From an uncultured Bacillota bacterium (GTDB lineage Bacteria > Bacillota_I > Bacilli_A > Erysipelotrichales > Erysipelotrichaceae): a stretch of DNA of 11,091 nt. Where the stretch lies: assembly GCA_949287785.1 (NCBI GenBank), contig CASEHR010000014.1, positions 1 through 11,091 on the forward strand, given 5' to 3'. This document shows, in pieces, positions 5,254 to 11,091 of this stretch. The translations under genes and the position numbers were made by a program. The notes beneath the pieces were generated by a model, which saw nothing but the letters and a program-made list of their open reading frames with translations, was not told the DNA's origin and searched no databases. Every line of letters begins with the position of its first letter. Position 1 is the first letter of the stretch.

Positions 5254-6387
5254 ATGGAACTGATCAAAGTCTATGACACCGGAAACTATCTGAACAATGT
5301 CATCATCCCCCTGTCACTGGGGATCAGACATGTTATTTTTGTCACGCACGACCGATTGAATATCAAACAGCGGGATGCGATGATCGCTTTGCTGGAAGAT
5401 CATGATATCACAGTCGATATCTTCACCATGAATGATGACGATAAAGAAGCTGAGGATATCTTCAAGGATCATCCGGATCTTATCGTCGATATTTCCAGCA
5501 ATCGTTATCTTAATTTCTATCTTTTTGAAAAAGCGATCGATGAAGGCAATACGATCCTATACTATGATGAAAGAGAAAATGTCATCAAGGATTATCGTAG
5601 CCATAAGGTCTATAAAAGCGATCTGTATCGTTTTTCGATCGAAGAGATGGTCAGGTTGGCCGGCGGTGTGATCAAGGAAACGATGCATAAAGCGCCGGAT
5701 ATCACTGACTGTGATTTTGTTGATAAATTGAAGAGGGTCGTCGATGTGGCGATCGACGATTATGGACAGTTTGCAGGATTTATATCAAAGATCATGCAGG
5801 CGCTGAAGGGCCAGGACAGAGCTTCTCTTTCAAAAAAACAGCAGACATCGATAAAAGTGTCGAAGTTCTATCCCTTGCTGAGGGATCTTGGGATCATCGA
5901 TATCGACAGGGGTGTTTTAGATATCGACAAGCGTTTTAAACTGCAGCTTATCAATATCGGCAGCTGGCTGGAGTCATATCTGTATATAGTGATAAAAGAG
6001 AGCGGTCAATTTGATGACTGTATCATGAGTGCCGGTATCGATTTCTCTGCCCGGGAAGATTACTTTCCGGTCGTCTGTGAGATCGATATGATCGTCGCTT
6101 TGAACAACCGTACAGCCTTCATATCCTGTAAATCAAACAAGGTGGATACATCGGCTTTGAATGAGATCAAAGTTCACAATCTCATGTTTGGCAGCGGTTT
6201 GTCAAAAGCAGCGATCTTTACCGCTGATGACCTGAATATCAATAATCCGGCGATCTTTGAAAAAGCTCAGCAGCTGACAGTCGCCGTCATCGACAAGACA
6301 GTGATCAAAAATAAGAGTATCACGCTGGTTTTAAGGAAGATCTTCGATGGTTCATACACATATGAAAAGGTGGTCGTAAATGGCTAG
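5254..6387 (+). CDS. CARF-nuclease-like protein, DUF1887 (Card1/Can2-type)
   Basis: I place this 377-residue protein in the DUF1887 family, whose characterised members Card1 and Can2 are cyclic-tetra-adenylate-activated nucleases of type III CRISPR systems. Residues 1-130 look like a Rossmann-type CARF domain: strand and turn VIFVTH at 27-32, and DLIVDISSN at 75-83 where the ligand-binding loop would lie. Residues 190-232 resemble a winged-helix linker. Residues 234-375 fit a PD-(D/E)XK nuclease: E240 in GSWLESYLY, D278 in CEIDMIV, and SCK at 291-293 in FISCKS. The Glu of the usual ExK is Ser291; some family members may share this, but I am not certain. The ATG at 5254 lies one base after the fhs stop and has no Shine-Dalgarno, so it probably relies on re-initiation. 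An in-frame start at 5203 would overlap fhs and add residues not resembling the family. No CRISPR array or cas gene is present. Confidence 0.75.
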   Translation: MELIKVYDTGNYLNNVIIPLSLGIRHVIFVTHDRLNIKQRDAMIALLEDHDITVDIFTMNDDDKEAEDIFKDHPDLIVDISSNRYLNFYLFEKAIDEGNTILYYDERENVIKDYRSHKVYKSDLYRFSIEEMVRLAGGVIKETMHKAPDITDCDFVDKLKRVVDVAIDDYGQFAGFISKIMQALKGQDRASLSKKQQTSIKVSKFYPLLRDLGIIDIDRGVLDIDKRFKLQLINIGSWLESYLYIVIKESGQFDDCIMSAGIDFSAREDYFPVVCEIDMIVALNNRTAFISCKSNKVDTSALNEIKVHNLMFGSGLSKAAIFTADDLNINNPAIFEKAQQLTVAVIDKTVIKNKSITLVLRKIFDGSYTYEKVVVNG

Positions 6388-7225
6388 CATCGCATATATA
6401 ACCGATCCTAAGTTATTAGAATATCATCGTCTCAATCAGAATCATGAGATGAACTTCTGGCGCTTATCACCTAATATGCATTTCAGCGCTTTCCAAAGCG
6501 GTGATCTTTTATTCTTTTTAAGCAAAGACAAGGAATACCAAAGACGTAAGGAAAAGGGTATTCTCGGTTATGGGCGATGTGTCAGCTTTCACAGCGCTTC
6601 GATCGAAACGATGTGGAAGAGGTATGGCGCCAGAAACGGATACTTGTCTTTAAAGGATTTCAAGGAAGCGATAATCAGGGTTACCAAAGATCACAAGAAG
6701 CCAAAAAAGATCAGCTCCATTTATCTTGAAGATGTCGTCTTTTTTTCCAGTCCGATCTATCTCAGTGATCATGGCAAGACGATCTCAAAAGCGACGGAGA
6801 GTTATCTGTATATCGAAAACGAGACGACGATCGGTATCCTGGAAGAAGCGAAGGATGTCTTAGATGTCTGGAGCGGCAGTGAAGATAAAGAACTTTTGGA
6901 AAAGGAAGCGATAAGACACAGTCTTTTTGCCGTTTACGACAAGATCGCGATCGACTATCCAAATAAGGCAAAAGCCCGCAAACTGATCAAAAATCTGATC
7001 CTGAAAGACAGTGCGTATCACTATATCCGTGATCGCAAGACTGATGCCTATAAGATCGATAAGGATGATCTTTACATCGCAATGCCATCTCTTGATCTTA
7101 AAGATAAGATGATGGAGAAACGGATAATATTAGGACAGGAAGAACTTTACAGAAGAGCACTTGATGAACTGTATCCGTATAATTTGAATATAATATTTAA
7201 CGTTATAGAGAAGGTGGATGAATGA
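6380..7225 (+). CDS. EVE/PUA-like domain protein, function unknown
   Basis: The 281-residue protein has an N-terminal half (about 1-145) with the look of an EVE/PUA-like fold: FWRLS at 26-30, GDLLFFLSK at 41-49, GILGYGR at 60-66, then WKRYGARNGYLS. EVE domains bind modified bases in DNA or RNA and often accompany nucleases. Residues 150-281 are charged and mostly helical, with no motif I recognise. Start ATG 6380 overlaps the preceding CARF-nuclease-like gene by 8 bases and has a good Shine-Dalgarno (AAGGTGG, 6367-6373). Its TGA overlaps the next ATG (ATGA). I see the domain by pattern only. Tight coupling to the upstream gene suggests the two proteins act together, which is inference. Confidence 0.55.
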   Translation: MASIAYITDPKLLEYHRLNQNHEMNFWRLSPNMHFSAFQSGDLLFFLSKDKEYQRRKEKGILGYGRCVSFHSASIETMWKRYGARNGYLSLKDFKEAIIRVTKDHKKPKKISSIYLEDVVFFSSPIYLSDHGKTISKATESYLYIENETTIGILEEAKDVLDVWSGSEDKELLEKEAIRHSLFAVYDKIAIDYPNKAKARKLIKNLILKDSAYHYIRDRKTDAYKIDKDDLYIAMPSLDLKDKMMEKRIILGQEELYRRALDELYPYNLNIIFNVIEKVDE

Positions 7226-7530
7226 GAGATATTATCGATGATATAACCGTATTAGACAAAAAAGCCGATCCTATGGTCATCAAGGCTTATCTGGAGGATG
7301 AATTCTTTTTTGATATCCGGGAGTATCTTAAGAAAGAAGACTATGCGTTGGCTAAAGATGCGACCAAAGGATTGTATATATTGGCTGGTGAACTGGCACT
7401 TTTTGATCTTTATGACAAATTGCTCGACTTGTATGAAGACCTCGAATATGAAGAATACGATCACGTCTTAGAACATTATGAAGAGATGTTTACGGTCTTC
7501 AAGCGTCTAAAAGAGGCTTATCATGACTGA
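7222..7530 (+). CDS. Small acidic helical protein, possibly Hpt-like fold
   Basis: The 102-residue protein is rich in Asp, Glu, Leu and Tyr and is predicted to be all-helical, with no signal or membrane segment. Residues 43-98 recall the Hpt four-helix bundle: DATKGLYILAGELALFDLY aligns with the Hpt pattern HxLKGxxxxLGxxxLxxLa, and a Leu/Glu-rich helix follows. At the position of the phospho-accepting His there is an Asp (DATKG), so it could not act as a phosphotransfer protein. It may be a scaffold or an unrelated bundle. The ATG at 7222 overlaps the stop of the EVE-like gene, with Shine-Dalgarno AAGGTGG; the 3' end overlaps mnmG by 8 bases. The overlaps argue that it is a real gene. Function unknown. 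Confidence 0.6.
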   Translation: MRDIIDDITVLDKKADPMVIKAYLEDEFFFDIREYLKKEDYALAKDATKGLYILAGELALFDLYDKLLDLYEDLEYEEYDHVLEHYEEMFTVFKRLKEAYHD

Positions 7531-9385
7531 TGTCGTGATCATCGGCGCCGGGCATGCGGGTGTTGAAGCTGCTTATGCTTTGAGTAAAAACGGATATCAG
7601 GTCACTCTTCTGGTCATCGACAAAGACCATGTCGCCAAAATGCCTTGCAATCCCAGTATCGGCGGACCGGCTAAAGGTATCGTCGTCAGAGAGATCGATG
7701 CCTTAGGTGGTTTGATGCCAAGGATCGCTGATAAGACAGCTCTTCAATTCAAGATGTTGAATACGACCAAAGGTCCTGGCGTCTGGTCTTTGCGTACGCA
7801 AAATGACAAATTAGCTTATTCACGGAGCATGCGTGAAGCGATCGAAGAAATAAAGAATATCGAATTAGTTGAAGATATTGCGGAAGAGATAATCGTCGAA
7901 GATCATAAGATCCGGGGCGTCAGGTTAGAAAAAAGAGGAATGGTCGGATGTCAGGCGGTCATCTTGACGACAGGGACCTATCTTGACAGCAGTATCCTCG
8001 TCTCAAAAAACGTCACCAGGATGGGACCGGATGGCGACCGGACCACCGGTAAGCTCAGCGATTCTTTAAGGGCCAACGGACTCAGACTCTTCCGTTTGAA
8101 GACCGGTACACCGCCGCGAGTCAAGACCTCATCGATCGATCATTCAAAGACATCGCTTGAAAGGGGCACGGAAGATTTCATCACTTTTTCCGAAAGCACC
8201 AAAACGATCCGGCCCTTTGCCGAACAACTGCCTTGTTATTTGACTTATACGACAGAAGACACCCTGAAGATCATCCGTGAAAATCTCAATAGATCTTCGA
8301 TGTATTCCGGTGTCGTCAAGGGTGTAGGACCTCGGTATTGTCCATCGATCGAAGATAAGATCGTCCGTTTTGCCGACAAGGAAAGACATCAGATCTTCTT
8401 AGAACCGGAAAGCCTGGAACTGGATACGACCTATGTCCAGGGTTTCAGCACATCGATGCCGTATGATGTCCAGGAAAAGATGGTCCACAGTATCATCGGT
8501 CTTGAACACGCCGAGATCGAAAAGTATGCATATGCGATCGAATACGATGCAGTCGATCCACTCGACGTCAAGATAAATCTTGAATCAAAATATATCGAAA
8601 ATCTCTTTTTTGCCGGCCAGATCTTAGGGACATCCGGTTATGAAGAGGCAGCCGGCCTTGGTGTTATGGCGGGTATCAACTGTGCGATGAAACTAAAAGG
8701 TGAAGAGCCTTTTGTCTTAAGACGCGATGAAGCCTATATCGGTGTCATGATCGATGATCTGATATACAAGGGGACTAAAGAACCGTATCGCTTACTTACA
8801 TCAAGAGCTGAATACCGTCTATTGTTGCGGCACGACAATGCTGATCAGCGACTTACGGAATACGCATATCGGTATCACCTGATCGATGAAGCCCGCTATA
8901 ACAAAGTAAAAGAAAAGATCAGGATACTGGCTGAAGATAAAGAACGACTGAAAGAATATAAGATCAGCAATGATCAGAAGATAAACGACTATCTGACCAG
9001 TATCGATGAAACACCGATCACAAGCGGTACAAGTCTCTTTGATCTTGTCAAAAGACCGAAGGTAAGACTTGTCGATCTGGATCGGATGTATGATCTTGGA
9101 ATGGGTGAAACCATCGCCAGACAAAATGAGATCGAAATCAAATACGAGGGTTATATCGATAAGGCTAAAAAGGAAGCTCACCGGATGGTCAAGATGGAAA
9201 GGATGCGACTTGATCAGGATATCGACTACAGTATGATCGATAACCTGTCTTTGGAAGCCCGCCAGAAACTCAATGAAGCTAAACCCATGACCATCGGTCA
9301 GGCCAGCCGGATATCCGGAATCAACCCCAGCGACTTACAGGTCCTGGCGATCTATATGAAGGAGCGCAAAGATGCAGATAAGTGA
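7523..9385 (+). CDS. mnmG: tRNA uridine-5-carboxymethylaminomethyl modification enzyme MnmG (GidA)
   Basis: With MnmE, MnmG adds a (carboxymethyl)aminomethyl group to U34 of tRNAs reading NNA/NNG codons, using FAD, NADH and methylene-THF. The 620 residues match family length. Visible elements are the FAD motif VIIGAGHAGVEAA (5-17), MPCNPSIGG with C42 (E. coli Cys47 equivalent), REIDALGG, TGTYL, YCPSIEDKI with the second conserved Cys, the GTSGYEEAAGLGVMAGIN segment, and the C-terminal IGQASRISGINPSDLQVL helix. Some stretches deviate: GPGVWSLRTQNDK where GPAVxxxRAQADK is usual, and GQILGTSG for GQINGTSG. The length and C-terminal domain exclude TrmFO. The gene overlaps both neighbours (8 and 14 bases). 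mnmE, its usual partner, is not in the window. Confidence 0.95.
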   Translation: MTDVVIIGAGHAGVEAAYALSKNGYQVTLLVIDKDHVAKMPCNPSIGGPAKGIVVREIDALGGLMPRIADKTALQFKMLNTTKGPGVWSLRTQNDKLAYSRSMREAIEEIKNIELVEDIAEEIIVEDHKIRGVRLEKRGMVGCQAVILTTGTYLDSSILVSKNVTRMGPDGDRTTGKLSDSLRANGLRLFRLKTGTPPRVKTSSIDHSKTSLERGTEDFITFSESTKTIRPFAEQLPCYLTYTTEDTLKIIRENLNRSSMYSGVVKGVGPRYCPSIEDKIVRFADKERHQIFLEPESLELDTTYVQGFSTSMPYDVQEKMVHSIIGLEHAEIEKYAYAIEYDAVDPLDVKINLESKYIENLFFAGQILGTSGYEEAAGLGVMAGINCAMKLKGEEPFVLRRDEAYIGVMIDDLIYKGTKEPYRLLTSRAEYRLLLRHDNADQRLTEYAYRYHLIDEARYNKVKEKIRILAEDKERLKEYKISNDQKINDYLTSIDETPITSGTSLFDLVKRPKVRLVDLDRMYDLGMGETIARQNEIEIKYEGYIDKAKKEAHRMVKMERMRLDQDIDYSMIDNLSLEARQKLNEAKPMTIGQASRISGINPSDLQVLAIYMKERKDADK

Positions 9386-9983
9386 TGTGATATCAAATGT
9401 ACATGTCTATGGATTGAATGAAGCGATAAGGGGCAGCAAATACCCGATGGCAACCGACCTCAGCAAGCTGACGGATGAGATCAAGCCGACACAGATCAGG
9501 CTTGCTCAGTGTGCGCTTGGTGAAGGTCATGATAATTTCCTCAATGGGATCCTGGTACAATTCGATCTTACTTTGACCAATAAAGCCTGGGTCGAAGCTG
9601 AACGCTATCACTTTCTCGATTTTATCTCCAGTCAATCGACGATGCACCGTATCTGCCGTTTCGATCTTGACAGATCGTATATCGAATATGTCGATGAGCG
9701 GATGATCGAGATCATGAAGGAAAAGGTCGAAGAGTATAATCGTATCGAAGCTATTGACAAAAATGATCCGCGCTTGAAAAAGATGTATCTTGAGATCCTC
9801 TATTCCAATCCCTGCGGGTTTAGGTTAACGGCCAAAATGACTACCAACTACCGTCAGTTGAAGACCATCTACAAACAAAGAAGGAATCATCGTTTACCTG
9901 AATGGCAGGCGTTTTGCGACTGGATCCTGACTTTGCCGCATGCCGAACTGATCACCAGGGATGGCGATCCTAAAGCTCTTTAG
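9372..9983 (+). CDS. Conserved protein with ThyX-like features, phage-associated family
   Basis: The 203-residue protein is soluble and has no signal peptide. From memory, similar proteins with GHDNFLxGIxVQFDLxxxNKAWVEAxRYHF occur in many Firmicute phages and genomes, mostly unnamed. Two parts recall flavin-dependent thymidylate synthase (ThyX). Residues 61-94 run from a hydrophobic strand through E76 and RYHF (78-81) to SSQSTMHR (87-94), comparable with the ThyX RHRxxSxNExSxRY region. Residues 156-187 (NYRQLKTIYKQRRNH, then EWQAFCDWI) recall its C-terminal helices. The exact ThyX signature is not present, so thymidylate synthase activity is not claimed. The ATG at 9372 lies within the end of mnmG after AAGGAG. 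Its stop overlaps the convergent permease gene by 14 bases. This is the last gene of the operon. Confidence 0.5.
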   Translation: MQISDVISNVHVYGLNEAIRGSKYPMATDLSKLTDEIKPTQIRLAQCALGEGHDNFLNGILVQFDLTLTNKAWVEAERYHFLDFISSQSTMHRICRFDLDRSYIEYVDERMIEIMKEKVEEYNRIEAIDKNDPRLKKMYLEILYSNPCGFRLTAKMTTNYRQLKTIYKQRRNHRLPEWQAFCDWILTLPHAELITRDGDPKAL

Positions 9984-10590
9984 AATCGATCACTTTCTTA
10001 CTGATGAGATAGGAAATACAATCGATGATCACAGCCAGGATATAATAGGCGAGAAGATAAAACGGATACTGTGCTCTATTCAATGTGATCATCATATCCG
10101 GATCGATGAACATAACGACACGGCTGATGATAAAGATGACGATGATCGTGATGATTATGATGGCGATCATCGCTTTTGAGTCATCGTATTTGAAACGGAA
10201 AGGAAGGATGAAAGCTGTCCAGATGATGACCGTTGCCGGTATAAGGGCAGCCAATGAGAGATCGCCAAGTAGTGCACCATCGGCAAACACAAGACTGATA
10301 ATACCGATAACAATATACGATATACTCACAAGACTTATGACTAGAAGATACTTCTCTTTGACATAAGTCTTTTTCGTTATCGGCAAAGTCAGAAGATGCA
10401 CAAGACTGTTATCATAGCTGTCATAAGCGATCGTCGATGTAGCCATGATCGCAGCGATATAGGTGATGAAGGCCAAGGGAACGACTAAGGGACTACTAAA
10501 GGACATAGAGATACTGATACTCAAAGCGACGATAATATAGACGATATTATTTTTTAATAAGAGAATATCTTTAACGATCAGAGCCTTCAT
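9970..10590 (-). CDS. ABC-2 type transporter permease
   Basis: The 206-residue protein has about six hydrophobic segments (roughly 14-28, 33-55, 86-106, 114-132, 141-162 and 174-195) and a charged loop LPITKKTYVKEKYLL at 69-83. This fits the small ABC-2 permeases that pair with a cytoplasmic ATPase, such as those of peptide, phenol-soluble modulin or antibiotic exporters. It starts inside the end of the ATPase gene (20-base overlap), with Shine-Dalgarno AAAGGAG six bases before the ATG, so the pair is co-translated. Its 3' end overlaps the convergent ThyX-like gene by 14 bases. The substrate is unknown. Confidence 0.8.
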   Translation of the reverse strand: MKALIVKDILLLKNNIVYIIVALSISISMSFSSPLVVPLAFITYIAAIMATSTIAYDSYDNSLVHLLTLPITKKTYVKEKYLLVISLVSISYIVIGIISLVFADGALLGDLSLAALIPATVIIWTAFILPFRFKYDDSKAMIAIIIITIIVIFIISRVVMFIDPDMMITLNRAQYPFYLLAYYILAVIIDCISYLISKKVIDSKEL

Positions 10591-11091
10591 AGCTTTCTCC
10601 TTTCACGAAATTAGTCATCACTTTATCGATATCACAGTCTTCAATGATGATCTCTGGATAATTTTCACGATAGTATGCTTTTTCATCAGTGAGCAGTTCA
10701 AGATGATCTTTGACCTGTCTTTTGCGTATGATGTGTGTCTTATCGATATCACTATAGGCTGAATGATTGATCTTGATAAGACCGTAGTCACTGAGGATGA
10801 CGTCGACATCTTCATGTAAGATGATCTTTCCATCATTTATAAGATAGATATCATCAGCCAGGGTCGCCAGGTCACTTGTTATATGTGAACTGATGATCAT
10901 CGAAGTATCTTCATATCGATCCATGTGCGTCCTTAACATTTCAGCGATATCTTCTCTGGCAAAGGTATCAAGACCGGCTGTCGGTTCATCCAGGATCAGT
11001 GTTTTCGGATGATGACTCAAAGCACAGATGACTTTAAACTTAGCCATCATACCGGTCGAGAACTCTCTCAGTTTCTTTTTTACAGGGAGTG
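10571..11091 (-). CDS. ABC transporter ATP-binding protein, C-terminal part (5' end outside window)
   Basis: The reading frame is open to the window edge, so the gene starts beyond 11091; 172 residues are visible. They include a degenerate ABC signature (REFSTGMMAK, in place of LSGGQ), Walker B LILDEPTAGLD, and the H-loop ISSHITSD. The Walker A loop and Q-loop lie outside. The FSTGM signature is usual for the YtrB/PmtA-type ATPases that serve small ABC-2 permeases. A tail of about 70 residues follows the ATPase core. The ATG at 11050 is internal (part of STGMMAK) and is not the start. Operons of this type often begin with a GntR-type regulator, which may lie beyond the window. Confidence 0.92.
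   Translation of the reverse strand, partial: LPVKKKLREFSTGMMAKFKVICALSHHPKTLILDEPTAGLDTFAREDIAEMLRTHMDRYEDTSMIISSHITSDLATLADDIYLINDGKIILHEDVDVILSDYGLIKINHSAYSDIDKTHIIRKRQVKDHLELLTDEKAYYRENYPEIIIEDCDIDKVMTNFVKGESYEGSDR

Noticed and set aside
8819..9181. 120-residue minus-strand reading frame opposite mnmG
   Set aside because: Hydrophobic Phe/Ile-rich shadow of an acidic coding region, inside a complete mnmG; no family resemblance.
10085..10366. 93-residue plus-strand reading frame opposite the permease
   Set aside because: Met/Ile-rich antisense of a membrane protein, with no family resemblance or ribosome-binding site.
1..11091. CRISPR array or cas genes that would explain the CARF protein
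   Set aside because: No spaced direct repeats were seen in the few intergenic gaps, and no other gene resembles a cas gene.
1..11091. Insertion sequence, integrase or tRNA attachment site marking a mobile island
   Set aside because: No transposase, recombinase, flanking terminal repeats or tRNA gene was seen; the accessory-looking genes are overlapped with housekeeping genes.

Overview
The window looks like chromosomal DNA of a low-to-mid GC Firmicute close to the Erysipelotrichia/Mollicutes side of the phylum. This rests on gene order (serS, small SRP RNA, tadA, dnaX, recR), on a very short SRP RNA with no Alu domain, and on strong purine-rich Shine-Dalgarno sites. The standard code is used: TGA ends recR, the EVE-like gene and mnmG, and Trp is TGG. 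A near-perfect pair of ParB-binding parS sites after serS, together with dnaX, recR and mnmG, places the region in the origin-proximal part of the chromosome.

Layout. Positions 1-62 hold the C-terminus of seryl-tRNA synthetase. Positions 63-129 are a short intergenic region with two parS-like sites, one at the centre of a 34-bp palindrome. A HAD-family hydrolase follows (130-792). A strong extended -10 promoter overlaps its end and drives a small SRP RNA (about 821-898), whose T-tract lies 8 bases before tadA (907-1359). A second extended -10 element sits directly before dnaX (1384-3003) and would give a transcript starting at or next to the dnaX ATG.

From dnaX onward, eight genes on the + strand overlap or nearly touch and read as one transcription unit: dnaX, recR, fhs, a CARF-nuclease-like protein (DUF1887/Card1-Can2 type), an EVE/PUA-like protein, a 102-residue acidic helical protein, mnmG, and a ThyX-like conserved protein that I associate with phage homologues. 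The last gene overlaps tail to tail with a minus-strand ABC transporter pair (permease 9970-10590, ATPase 10571 to beyond the window end).

The most notable feature is the middle of this operon. A CARF plus PD-(D/E)XK nuclease protein, whose family is known from type III CRISPR cyclic-oligoadenylate signalling, is translationally coupled to the folate enzyme Fhs. It is followed without a gap by an EVE-like putative modified-base reader, a small Hpt-like protein and the tRNA-modification enzyme MnmG. No CRISPR array or cas gene is in the window. The CARF loop that normally carries the TGGTK-like motif is replaced, and the nuclease ExK motif reads SCK. I infer an RNA-surveillance or stress module wired into housekeeping expression, possibly with a different ligand. 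Other points are a candidate programmed frameshift site in dnaX, an altered Toprim motif in RecR, and a strong excess of GATC across the window.
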